From positions 3,840,001 through 3,904,000 of the forward strand of contig JASPKZ010004202.1 of the NCBI GenBank assembly GCA_030220185.1: a DNA stretch of 64,000 nucleotides. The letters are read 5' to 3'. Under the pieces are notes generated by a model. The model did not search any database, was not told the origin of the DNA, and was given only the letters and a program-made list of their open reading frames with translations. Made by a program: the position numbers and the translations under genes. Source of the stretch: Diploptera punctata (taxonomy: Eukaryota; Arthropoda; Insecta; Blattodea; Blaberidae). Below are positions 29,867 through 40,012 of this stretch, piece after piece (within the stretch, counting starts at the first letter, position 1; every line of letters begins with the position of its first letter).

Positions 29867-30735
29867 GAATATATGGCCCAACTGGACATAGGGACCAAGG
29901 AAGACCAAAACATCGGTGGAAAGATCAAGACCATCTTCGCTAGGTTTACCGTACAGGCCACATGGCCTAAAACGAATTTGTTCATGATGATGATGATGAT
30001 GATGAATATATGGCTAAAAAACTAAAAGAAGAATATGAAAGTGAAGACTGTATAAAAATTGAGAAAACTAAATACCTGTGTATAGGAGAAGAAATGGAAA
30101 ACATAAATTTCAACAATGGAGAAGAACTAAAACCTAGTATTGAATGCACTTATTTAGGAACAAAATTGGACCATTCAGGTGATAACACAGTGGAAATTAA
30201 AAATAGAATCGCTCAAACAAAACAAGTAATAAATACTTTAAACTCTGTTTGGTGGAGAAAAATGTTTCAAAAAATAGAAAATTAAAAATATATCAAACCA
30301 TAATTCAGAGCATTTTAACATATGGTGCTGAAGTCTGGAAAATTCCTACCAGGGAAACGAAAAGAATTTTAAGTACAGAAATGGATGTTTTAAGAAGATC
30401 AGCTGGAAAATCTAGAATGCATAGAATACGAAATAAAGAAATAAGGGAAATTATGGGTGTATCAAGAGGAGCCGAACATCTTAGACATTATAGAAAAGAT
30501 TACAGTAGTAGCCTATGTCAAAAGAATTCCAGAGAAAACATTGTCTAAAATTATTATGGAATGGATCCCAATGGAAAGGAGAAAGAGAGGAAGACCGAAC
30601 AAAACTTGAATAGAAGGAGTGCAAGCAACTATGAATATTAGATGAATGGAAGAAGATCAATGGATGGACAGGGAGGAATGGCATTTGTTTCCGGAAGACG
30701 ACGGCAGCTGCCATGATGATGATTATTATTGTTGC
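29809..30735 (+). mobile_element. LINE-M copy split by LINE-D
   Basis: After a short piece at 29809-29831, 30009-30285 encodes MAKKLKEEYESEDCIKIEKT, ECTYLGTKLDHSG and QVINTLNSVWW. Then in another frame come LKIYQTIIQSILTYGAEVWK, TEMDVLRRSAGKSRMHRIRN and, degraded, RKRGRPNKT. It ends with GAT/ATT near 30712-30732. Frameshifts lie near 30280 and 30480. Confidence 0.8.
29832..30008 (+). mobile_element. LINE-D-like 3' end inside LINE-M
   Basis: (AAT)n at 29832-29864, then YGPTGHRDQGRPKHRWKDQD and a (GAT)n tail at 29986-30003. TATGGCTAAAAAACTAAA stands at 29814-29831 and 30009-30026, an 18-bp duplication. Only the extreme 3' end is present. Confidence 0.75.
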
Positions 30736-30746
30736 TAAGGACATGA

Positions 30747-30812
30747 CAATATGGAGAGCTTATGTCCACGCTGCCATGAACCTCGATAGCATCAGTGAAT
30801 TAGTTTTCTAGT
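30747..30812 (+). mobile_element. LINE-A terminal fragment
   Basis: ATATGGAGAGCTTATGTCCA through CCATGAACCTCGATAGCATC and GTGAATTAG match the last codons and tail of LINE-A. Only about 66 bp remains. Confidence 0.7.
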
Positions 30813-30847
30813 TAGTATATTGTAGCTTTATTCGGAACAGATACTAC

Positions 30848-31130
30848 TGTAGAATTGTAGGCTTTCACAGCCGGTGTCTTCACTCTTGGTAATTTGATTT
30901 TCAGAGCTGAATTGACGTGGTCCAGTTTTGTTTAAACTCGACGTTTCGTCTACTACTGCTGCAGCCATCTTCAGGAGATTCTCCGTGCTCTCTGTGAAAT
31001 CCTCAACCGTTCCAGCCAATCTGCAGCCGACAGTTGAGTTCACATAGAGCTGGGAGATTCTTCTGAAGATGTCTTCCGCGGCATCAGACGAAACATCGAG
31101 TTTAAACAAAACTTGAGCCCGGGATACCAA
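30848..31130. repeat. Palindromic module with CGAAACGTC motif
   Basis: AGTTTTGTTTAAACTCGACG and the following TTTCGTCT at 30931-30958 are mirrored by AGACGAAACATCGAGTTTAA at 31087. Each arm also carries CTGAAGATG (minus 30988, plus 31063) followed by a small hairpin and then ACGAAAC. The left edge GGCTTTCACAGCCGGTGTC is shared with 37551. Confidence 0.6.
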
Positions 31131-31555
31131 CTTAACAAGAGTTAGATAATATTGTGTTACGTAATATTCGCCCACAATTTTGTAATAAAAATATTGCATC
31201 AAATTATTATTAATAAAGATGTAATTAAAATTGTATAAATGTATATTTTTGTTACTTTTAATTAAGGGGGTTTTGTTTCAACCACAGAGTGATGTTAACA
31301 TTGAAATATTTGAGAGTGTGTATTGAAAATAAATGAAAATAAATTCTTTCACAGCACCGGATCAAATATTAATTACAGCTGGATGCGTCCTCATGTAACT
31401 CATTACTGGTCCCCACACAGTAGGTATTACGTACAGTACAAAGTAAAAAACAATTAATTACACAATTCAAATGTTTCTCTTCGGTTTGCAATAACTGTTT
31501 TTATGGTGGGCACCTCCATTTAATACCATATATATTATATCTTTATCATTAGATA
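31131..31555. other. Unassigned spacer
   Basis: No gene or recognised repeat. Confidence 0.3.
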
Positions 31556-31566
31556 TTATTATTGCA

Positions 31567-31602
<36 letters not shown>
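31556..31602. repeat. (ATT)n microsatellite
   Basis: ATT array immediately left of a LINE-A insertion. Confidence 0.95.
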
Positions 31603-31604
<2 letters not shown>

Positions 31605-31808
31605 ATGGAAACTTCTTGCAAAAAAAAAGAGGGAAAGCGTCCAGTTGGTAGACCAAGAATGAGGTGGGAGAATAATATTAACCATGATTTTAGGGAAGTA
31701 GATTATACAGGTAATGATTACAAAGCATTAGCTCAGGATAGGAATGTATGGAGAGCTTATGTCCGCGCTGCCATGAACCTACGGGTTCAATTTGTTCCAG
31801 TGAGTAAG
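31603..31808 (+). mobile_element. LINE-A 3' fragment inside ATT array
   Basis: Encodes METSCKKKEGKRPVGRPRMR, WENNINHDFREVDYTGNDYK and MNLRV, then the tail GTGAGTAAG. ATT arrays lie directly on both sides. Confidence 0.85.
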
Positions 31809-31822
31809 TATTATTATTATTA

Positions 31823-31864
<42 letters not shown>
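31809..31864. repeat. (ATT)n microsatellite
   Basis: ATT array between LINE-A and SINE-4; it continues the LINE-A tail GTAAGTATT. Confidence 0.95.
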
Positions 31865-32340
<476 letters not shown>

Positions 32341-32344
32341 CATT

Positions 32345-33050
32345 CATAACACTAAATATATTTTCACACATAGAAATACATTATGTAATGAAAATGGACA
32401 GCTAATGACAAATGACGGAAATTTTATTGCTGAATTCAAATACCTAGGAACAATAATCACAAATAGGAATGAGATGCACAAAGAAATTGAACATGGGCTT
32501 AATTCTGGAAATGCGTGCTATTATGGATTACCAGAGACTCTTGACTTCCCAACTCCATTCAAAAATCGTAAAAATAAAAATATATAAAACTATTATTCTA
32601 CCAGTTATATTATATGGGTGCGAAACATGGACTCTTACTCTAAGGGAGGAAAGGAGATTACGAGTATTCGAGAATACTTAGGACATTTTTTGGACCAAAG
32701 AGAGATGAACAGACAGGTGAATGGAGAAGACTGCATAACAGTGAACTACATGGTCTTTATAGGAAGCCAGATATAATGAGAACAGTTAAGTCTCGTAGAC
32801 TGCGATGGGCAGGACACGTGGCACGAATGGGGAATGAAATACGTGCATGGAAGCTTCTTGTAGGAAGACCAGAGGGAAAACGCCCAGTTGGTAGACCAAT
32901 AATGAGGTGGGAGAATAACATTAACTATAATTTGAGGGAAGTAGATAATACAGGGAATGATTGGAAAATCTTAGCTGAGAATAGCGATGTATCGAGAGCT
33001 TATGTCTGCGCGGCCATGAACCTACGGGTTTGATAGTGTCAGTGAGTTAG
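32345..33050 (+). mobile_element. LINE-A copy
   Basis: Encodes KYIFTHRNTLCNENGQLMTN, EFKYLGTIITNRNEM, KIYKTIILPVILYGCETWTL and, after frameshifts, RRLRWAGHVARMGNEIRAWK and RPVGRPIMRWENNINYNLRE. It ends with TGATAGTGTCAGTGAGTTAG. 32776-33033 is open for 85 codons. 5'-truncated after the RT active site. Confidence 0.85.
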
Positions 33051-33051
33051 T

Positions 33052-33262
33052 TTAGCTCATTTGGTTTTATTTTACAATGGACAAATGGACGAAAAAACGT
33101 TTATTAAGAAAATAATTATTTAAATCCATTAATTGAAATTGAAATTAAAAAGCTGTGGGTGATGGAGAAATCCCGAATACATATTTGAAAACACGATAAA
33201 AAAACTGCATTAAGTACAACTATTGGTACTCATGAGACAAAAATCATGTTGACCAGTGTTAT
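33052..33262. mobile_element. Repeat-G copy 5, right end
   Basis: From AGCTCATTTGGTTTTATTTT to GTTGACCAGTG, matching the right 205 bp of copy 4, followed by TTA. It directly abuts the LINE-A tail. Confidence 0.7.
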
Positions 33263-33288
33263 CGGACTTTGATGTAATTTTGTATTGT

Positions 33289-33478
33289 TATAGTTAGCAA
33301 TGGGTCTTGTTTCTGTGTTGTTGTAGTTAGCAATGGGTCTTGTTTCTGTGTTGTTGTAGTTAGCAATGGGTCTTGTTTCTGTGTTGTAGTTAGCAATGGG
33401 TCTTGTTTCTGTGCTGTTGTAGTTAGCAATGGGTCTTGTTTCTGTGTTGTTGTAGTTAGCAATGTTACATTGGGTCTT
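33289..33478. repeat. 33-bp minisatellite, about 6 units
   Basis: Unit TAGTTAGCAATGGGTCTTGT followed by TTCTGTGTTGTTG, repeated about six times; one unit is 30 bp. The minus-strand frame reads TTTTQKQDPLL repeats, an artefact of the 33-bp period. Units are contiguous with no spacers. Confidence 0.95.
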
Positions 33479-33924
33479 GTATCAGGTTTGCACGATTACA
33501 AATAATGTAATTAGTTTTCTTGTTCTACTGCGTATGACATTTCATATTAAAAAAAATAATTTAAAGACAAAGCAACTGTAAAATGATACGTACGTAGCGC
33601 CGGAAATTGCCTCGCAAAACGAGAAGGGTCTGGAGGATGGGGAAGAGGAAAAGACCGTACTTAGATTTTTTTATAATACCACTCTTATTATACGTGGTCT
33701 GAGAAGAACAAATGAGAGAGATCTTAGTACAAGGAAATGAAATTCCTGAGATATGTGCCACCCCCGTGTGGAAATGTGAAGTGAGATTGAGGCCAGCTAC
33801 TAAATGAACACTTGGACAAATATGCAAGAAGTTTGTTGCAAACATACAGGGTGTCCCATTACTTCCCCTCACATCACAGGACTTTTTTGGAAACGTTGCA
33901 CAAACTCTTACAATTTTACTAGGA
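33479..33924. other. Unassigned spacer with mariner-like terminus
   Basis: No gene. TACAGGGTGTCCCATTAC at about 33847 looks like the start of a Tc1/mariner-type TIR, without a partner nearby. Confidence 0.35.
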
Positions 33925-34095
33925 ATATTCCACAATACAGTGTTTCTCCTTCAACTCAAAGTGATTTGTCGCCAGACGTTTCTGTCTAAAGCATCTTCTT
34001 CCCTCATCTCTAGCTTCCATACTTCTCCTCACTCCAGATATCTAACGTTCTCTAGGTCTGCCTCTTGCACTTCTTCCATTATCTTTCAAATCAAG
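33925..34095 (-). mobile_element. LINE-H terminal fragment, minus strand
   Basis: AGGAATATTCCACAATACAG onward matches the minus strand of LINE-H 3' UTR and last codons. No ATT array adjoins this copy. Confidence 0.65.
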
Positions 34096-34109
34096 GAAAC
34101 TCAAACTCT

Positions 34110-34430
34110 TACATACATAACTAACTAACTCATTGGCTCTATCGAACCCGTAGGTTAATTGCCGCGCGGAAATAAACTCTCCATACATCCTTATCCTGAA
34201 CTAATGTTTTCCAATAATCTCCTGTATAATCTACTTCCTTAACATCTTCGTTAATGTTATTCTCACACCTCATTCTTGCCCTACTAAGTGATTGTTTTCT
34301 CTATAGTTTTCATTCCCAATTCGTTCCACATGTCCTGCCCATCGCAGTCTACGAGACTTAACTGTTTTTATTATATCTGGTTTCCTATAAAGATCATGTA
34401 GTTCATTGTTATGTAGTCTTCCCCATTTAT
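34110..34430 (-). mobile_element. LINE-A copy, minus strand, degraded
   Basis: AACTAACTAACTCATTGGCTC tail, then GAACCCGTAGGTTAATTGCC and the RW-x-GH region, with several deletions. It is head-to-head with the next copy. Confidence 0.75.
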
Positions 34431-34504
34431 AACGCTTACATACGTTCTGAAATGTATATGAAAATTAATGCCGAAAACATATATATATATATATATATAT
34501 ATAT

Positions 34505-34915
34505 TTTACTTTAAGGAAGGAGAAAATATTACCAGTATTTGACAATAAAGTTCTTGGAAAAATGTTTGGACCAAAGACAGATGAATAGACAGGCGAACGG
34601 AGAAGACTGCATATCAGTGAGCTACATGCCCTTTGTGGGAAGCCAGATATAATAAGAACAGTTAAGTTTCGTAAACTGCAGTGGCAGGACACGTGGAACG
34701 AATGGGAATTCAAAGATGGGCATGGAAGCTTCTTGTAGGAAAACCGGTTAGTAGACCATGAATGATGTGGGAGAATAACATTAACCATGATTTGAGGGAA
34801 GTAAATAATACAGGAAATGATTGGAAAACATTAGCTCGCGGATGTATGGAGAGCTTATGTCCGCGCATACATGAACTTACGAGTTCGATTGAGCCAGTGA
34901 GTTAGTTAGTTATTT
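34505..34915 (+). mobile_element. LINE-A copy, plus strand, degraded
   Basis: TTTACTTTAAGGAAGGAGAA (the LREERR region) through the terminal domain to GTGAGTTAGTTAGTT. A TA array (34476-34502) separates it from the inverted copy at 34110-34430. Confidence 0.75.
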
Positions 34916-35558
34916 TCTTATCCTCCATTCCATTTATATCTATATTCATCTCCTTTTCTCTGTCACTCTACAATAAAGAATAAATTGCCTTGTGATATGC
35001 AGCATCGTGCCTCTGAAGGAACGACAGAAGTTTCATGTATGGATTATACCACGGGACGAAATAATCTAGTAATATTTTTTATATTTCTGAATGTTCATAT
35101 AATAATGATGAAATAAATTCTGACGCAGATTCCCAAGGGATCGGATGTAGAATGAAATATTTGTTTTGCAATAACGTGTATATTACTACCATATTACGTA
35201 GTAATTTGTGGAGAATAATTACTTCGTAAATATGCATTTAGCAATAAAAAAACAAATGAGAGTATAACCAGGACTCTGATAAACCTTATGCATTTGACAG
35301 TGTTGCCAAATATATATTTTATATTTGTACCGGAGAACTATTTACTCCATGTATATACAATGTTACTTACAAATATGGGTCGCACGGGCAGTAAGCCGTA
35401 CGTGCTGTTGACAGTCCGTTACAACAACGTAATAATTGGTAATAGTATAAAGAAAAACAAAAAGAAAACAATCATATTACAATTACATAAAGAAAACACA
35501 ATAATATTACAATTACATAATAATACAATAACATTATACATTAATTGAGATATGTAGT
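34916..35558. other. Unassigned spacer
   Basis: No gene recognised. A short internal repetition of AATATTACAATTACATAA with AAAGAAAAC lies at about 35446-35535. Confidence 0.3.
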
Positions 35559-35559
35559 G

Positions 35560-35995
35560 TGGGCTTTAAATGCACAAATGAAAAAAAAAAATTACTCGCC
35601 ACTGAAATGGACTACTGGAGACGTGCTGCAAGAATATCCAGGAAGGATGAAGTCAGAAATTCATATATAAAAGAAAAAATGCAGGTACAATATTCAATAT
35701 TAGATTTTATAAAGAAGAAACAATTAAATTGGTACGGACACATTAGAAGGATGGAAGAAGGAAGACTACCTAAGATAATCATGGATTGGGAACCACAGGG
35801 AAGGAAAAAGAAGGGTAGACCAAATATTACGTGGATTCAGGGAATCAATGAAACTAAGAGGGAATGGGAAATAGAAGAAGATATATGGATGAACAAACAA
35901 GAATGTAAAAATGTGTTGAAACAAATGTGTAGTTAACTGTGAACATGGGTACCGGAAAAATGTATATTCATTGTAAAAGCCGGAATAATAAAAAA
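35560..35995 (+). mobile_element. LINE-M-type 3' end with open frame
   Basis: The frame to 35936 encodes LLATEMDYWRRAARISRKDE, KKQLNWYGHIRRMEEGRLPK, GRKKKGRPNITWIQGINETK and a stop, followed by a short 3' UTR with AATAATAAAAAAAAATT. It is the post-RT domain of a LINE, 5'-truncated. Among the least broken fragments here. Confidence 0.8.
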
Positions 35996-36008
35996 AAATT
36001 ATTAAAAA

Positions 36009-36400
36009 TTAATGGTATTGTATTTTGATAACATGTATGTATTCATGAATGAGTGTTGTTCTTATTTTCCTCATTTTGTCCAGAAATTTACTCACGTTTA
36101 TCCAATTTTCTGAATTTACCATTAACTCGAAGCATGCCAACCTTTCACGATTCGGATTTAGAAATCTTTCCGGTAATAACTGACGTGTCCAACATTCTAA
36201 ATCGTTACATTTTGCTGATATATGTATCTCGTCTTCAAAGCTCCCACACATTGGACACATTCGCATTTCGTGATCGTCGGTAATTTTTGGAAATTTCCAT
36301 TCCCCTAGCCTAAACCAAGCAAGCCCTGAACTCTCTTTAATTCCTAGGTTGAGTATATAAGGCTATTTTTCCCAAACATATTTTAGGTCTCTTTGTAAAA
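36009..36400 (-). mobile_element. LINE C-terminal end with CCHC-type zinc motif
   Basis: The minus-strand frame 36009-36266, extended upstream to about 36330, reads ESSGLAWFRLGEWKFPKI, then MRMCPMCGSFEDEIHISAKC (C-x2-C-x7-H-x4-C), ERFLNPNRERLACFELMV, ENWINVSKFLDKMRKIRTTL and a stop. A terminal zinc knuckle after RT is typical of several LINE clades. The degraded upstream part and lack of RT mark it as a fragment. I cannot name the clade. Confidence 0.6.
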
Positions 36401-36489
36401 ACGGTGAGCGTTTTCCCGCACATTCGGCGAAAATATCTTGTTAGTTTATATCTACGTACCTCCTCCTTATTTTTCTCCACGCACTCTTG

Positions 36490-36600
36490 CGATTTTCAGC
36501 CCCTTGTAGGCTATATACTCCAGAATACTAAAGGAATGCATTTTTGGAGGCGTTCAGCTGATATTTCAAGAAGAGATAAAATAAAAAAAAAGTATTTAAT
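36490..36600 (+). mobile_element. Small LINE-M-like fragment
   Basis: Encodes MHFWRRSADISRRDKIKKKY, matching the M-D-Y-W-R-R-x-A-x-x-S-R box of LINE-M at 35560. Only about 35 codons remain. Confidence 0.55.
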
Positions 36601-36921
36601 ATATATTTGGACGCAGCTGTCACAGAATGGCAAACACAGCTAAGCAAACATTTTAAACTAGGAACTACCATTATAGACACCAGTTATGTTTGCAGACGAT
36701 CAGGTCATATGTGCAGAATCAGAAAGTATATTACAAAAAGCCACGCTACTGCTCAAGAAAACCATGGAGAAATATAACCTCAAGATTTCAATGAAGAAAA
36801 CAAAAACAATGGCCTTTCGGGGAAAATATGCACATCGGTCGAAAATATTTTTGAACGATGATATTATTGAACACGTACAGAGTTTTGAATATTTAGGACG
36901 TCACATATCTTACATTTGGGA

Positions 36922-37271
36922 TACTCTGCTATGGAGACATTCCTCTTCTTGCACAGGATCTTTAACATGTGTAATATAGGTTAAAGTTAATGAGAACCAA
37001 TAAATTGATTGTGCGAGTTGCTCGCATGGAGTGTGATAGCGAGTTGTACTAAATAGTGCGACTTGATATCAATACACTATGTGGATATATCCACAATGTA
37101 TCACCCAGATACACAGACCAAAAAGAAACCATCTTATCATGATTGGCTAGGATTAAATGAACCACAATCCTATAATGATAGCCAAGAAGGAATTAACTGC
37201 CAAGATGCACCATTGTGTATCAGTATGCAGAGCCTTGGACGGTGCCATGTCACCGTCACGCAACAAGCAAG
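36922..37271. mobile_element. Unclassified 350-bp insertion in LINE-D
   Basis: CATTTGGGA stands at 36913-36921 and 37272-37280, and LINE-D is continuous across the site without the insert. The insert starts TACTCTGCTATGG and ends CAACAAGCAAG. I see no TIR, no tRNA-like boxes, no A-rich tail and no second copy in the window. Confidence 0.65.
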
Positions 37272-37535
37272 CATTTGGGAAAATGATATACATTTAAAAT
37301 ATATATAAATTTCGAAATATGTGTGGGACTATTAAAATAACACTACAAACAAATAACAAAAGAAACATTGCTAAAGTTTTATAAGGTAATGGCAGTTCCC
37401 ATTGTGACATATGGATCAGAGAATTGGGCCGTGAATAGATCAGTCAGAAGATTACTAGAAACGTCAGAGATGAAGTTCCTCAGATACGTTGCAGGATATA
37501 CTCTAAGAGACCCCTAGTGAAACAATTGGGCAAGA

Positions 37536-37697
37536 TATATTGACTTAGGCTTTCACGGCCGGAGTTGCTACAATGACCTTGAAGAAGAATTCCGGGCTGT
37601 AGGCCGTGGTCTTGAGGCTTGTAGTTCCCGGACGTTTCGCCAGAGACTGCGTCTGGCAACCTCAAGGGTTGTCTTGAGACTCTTCTTCAAGATCATG
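37536..37697. repeat. Palindromic module with CGAAACGTC motif inside LINE-D
   Basis: Starts near GACTTAGGCTTTCACGGCCGG and contains, on the minus strand, GCCAGA-(7 nt)-TCTGGC followed directly by GAAACGTC (37665-37635). CTTGAAGAAGAATT near 37579 and its partial inverse AGACTCTTCTTCAAG near 37678 form outer arms. AATTGGGCAAGA/AATTAGGCAAGA at 37524 and 37698 look like a 12-bp target duplication with one change. Confidence 0.6.
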
Positions 37698-37959
37698 AAT
37701 TAGGCAAGAACTCAAATTTTTTTAATCTAAATGGATACAAAATTATAAACAAAAATGGCATGAACATATTTTAAGAATGGACTCTTCTAGCTAGGCTAAC
37801 ACAATAAACACTGTTTTACCAACTTCAAGGCTATAGAGATGTGGGACGTCCTAGAAGACGATGGGAAGATGATTTCTCAGAGCGGAAAAGCCGACGGCCT
37901 TCCATGAAGATGATGACGATAAAATTAAAAACAGTGTAATAAAATAAAATATGAAAGCT

Positions 37960-38212
37960 TAAATTTCTATATTGTGGATTTCATTAAAAAAAACAATTAA
38001 AATGGCATGGTCATAAAAAAATTAAAATGTAATGGACAAAAGACAGATTCCCAAGACGAATACTAGAATGGGTGTCAATTTGTAGAAAAAGAAGAGAACG
38101 GCCAAAAATAACTTGCATTAAAGGTATTTTGAGCAGCTTGAAGGAAAATGGAATGGACAATGGAGATTGAAATGACAGAGAGATGTGGAAGAAATTGAAA
38201 GAAGTGAAAATA
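37960..38212 (+). mobile_element. LINE-M-like 3' end, degraded
   Basis: Encodes VDFIKKKQLKWHGH, then in shifted frames DRFPRRILEWVS, RKRRERPKITCIKGILSSLK and REMWKKLKEV. It is the GH/GRP post-RT domain of a LINE close to LINE-M. Confidence 0.65.
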
Positions 38213-40012
38213 GTATATGCCATGGAGAGATGTGATGTCCTATGCTCCGTTATATTAAGCAAGAGATTATGTTGTGATCGCGTGTTCAAATTATGGTTGG
38301 AAATTAGATGCTGAAAACGAGAGGCCACGATTAAATCTCTTGTTTAAATGGGGGAAAATGCTGGACACTCTGTCTTTCTTGCTAGAACATGGAATTCTGT
38401 TCCAACCTATGTCAAAGACTGCCAAGTTTTACCATCTTTCAAAAACAAATTGAAAATAAAATTATTAACAGAAACATCTCACTAAAAGTAATTACTTTTT
38501 TAACTATTAATATTTTGTTCATTAATTAATAAAAATAGTATTAAGATGTGTCAATATATTTACCTAATATAAGCGATAGATTAATTCATTACAGTTTATT
38601 ATGTACAGTAGATTCGAGCTGTTATTCCTGTCTGTATTCATTCTATCATTAATTTAATTTTAATTGTATTTAATTTTATTGTATTATTAGACATTATTTT
38701 CATTATTATTCAATTTGACAGATAATTAATTGTTTTGTATGACTATTATTGTAATTTTTTGTATTTATATGTAACATATGTTTGTCCTGGTGAGTGGAAG
38801 AGAAGGCCACATGGCCTTAACTCCACCAGGCTAAATAAATCTATACTATTCTATTACTTTCTCTGTATATATATTTTTTTCTTTTTATATATAGTGGATT
38901 CGAGCTGTTATTTATTTGAGTATACATTATTCCATTAGTTTAATTTTAATTGTATTTAATTTTATTGTATTATTTGATATTATTTTCATTATTGTTCAGT
39001 TTAAGAGATACGGTAATTAATTGTTTAGTATGACTATTATTGTAATTTTTTGTATTTATATGTAACATATGTTTGTCCTGGTGAGTGGAAGAGAAGGCCA
39101 CATGGCCTTAACTCCACCAGGCTAAATAAATGTATACTATTCTATTACTTTCTCTGTATATATATTTTTTTCTTTTTATATATAGTAGATTCGAGCTGTT
39201 ATTTATTTGAGTATACATTATTCCATTAGTTTCATTTTAATTGTATTTAATTTTATTGTATTATTTGATATTATTTTCATTATTGTTCAGTTTAAGAGAT
39301 AATTAATTGTTTAGTATGACTATTATTGTAATTTTTTGTATTTATATGTAACATATGTTTGTCCTGGTGAGTGGAAGAGAAGGCCACATGGCCTTAACTC
39401 CACCAGGCTAAATAAATCTATACTATTCTATTACTTTCTCTGTATATATATTTTTTTCTTTTTATATATAGTAGATTCGAGCTGTTATTTATTTGAGTAT
39501 ACATTATTCCATTAGTTTCATTTTAATTGTATTTAATTTTATTGTATTATTTGATATTATTTTCATTATTGTTCAGTTTAAGAGATAATTAATTGTTTAG
39601 TATGACTATTATTGCAATTTTTTGTATTTATATGTAACATATGTTTGTCCTGGTGAGTGGAAGAGAAGGCCACATGGCCTTAACTCCACCAGGCTAAATA
39701 AATCTATACTATTCTATTACTTTCTCTGTATATATATTTTTTTCTTTTTATATATAGTAGATTCGAGCTGTTATTTATTTGAGTATACATTATTCCATTA
39801 GTTTCATTTTAATTGTATTTAATTTTATTGTATTATTTGATATTATTTTCATTATTGTTCAGTTTAAGAGATAATTAATTGTTCAGTACCTTCTGTTATT
39901 GTATTATTTTTTTTTGCATTTATATGTAACATATGTTTGTCCTCTTGAGTGGAAGAGAAGGTCACACGACCTTAACTCCATCAGGCTAAATAAATCAGTT
40001 CTATTCTATTCT
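38213..40012 (+). mobile_element. LINE-K (CR1-like) end with 5' inversion and repeated 3' UTR
   Basis: 38213-38335 reads on the minus strand SRFQHLISNHNLNTRSQHNL and LLNITEHRTS...AYTI. 38340-38486 reads on the plus strand LARTWNSVPTYVKDCQVLPS, FKNKLKIKLLTETSH and a stop, the very next part of the same protein. The first piece is therefore inverted relative to the second. The 3' UTR (hairpin GGCCACATGGCCTTAACTCC, AATAAAT) follows and is then repeated in tandem. Confidence 0.75.
38611..40012. repeat. Five tandem units (about 286 bp) of a LINE 3' UTR
   Basis: GATTCGAGCTGTTAT starts units at 38611, 38897, 39188, 39474 and 39760 (spacing 286, 291, 286, 286). Each unit contains GTTTGTCCTGGTGAGTGGAA, the GGCCACATGGCC hairpin and CTAAATAAATC. 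The 291-bp unit has a 5-bp CGGTA insertion. The last unit is the most diverged. Confidence 0.95.

Larger units (their letters stand above)
36620..37915 (+). mobile_element. LINE-D copy with RT active site, split by two insertions
   Basis: 36686-36921 encodes FADDQVICAESESILQKATL, LKISMKKTKTMAFRGKYAHR and SFEYLGRHISYIW. 37272-37535 resumes with NDIHLKYI, VLLKFYKVMAVPIVTYGSEN-like codons (frameshifted) and MKFLRYVAGYTLRD. 37698-37915 gives KWHEHILRMDSS and RDVGRPRRRWEDDFSE with a GATGATGACGAT tail. The order is normal once the two insertions are removed. Confidence 0.8.

Noticed and set aside
33289..33478. CRISPR-like array
   Set aside because: The 33-bp units are contiguous without unique spacers and the sequence is eukaryotic; it is a minisatellite.
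33847..33864. Second complete mariner element starting TACAGGGTGTCCC (and 52791)
   Set aside because: Only isolated termini are seen, with no partner TIR or transposase at suitable distance.
38611..40012. Satellite DNA or LTR pair
   Set aside because: Units match a LINE 3' UTR and follow its stop codon; there is no LTR, primer site or gag/pol.
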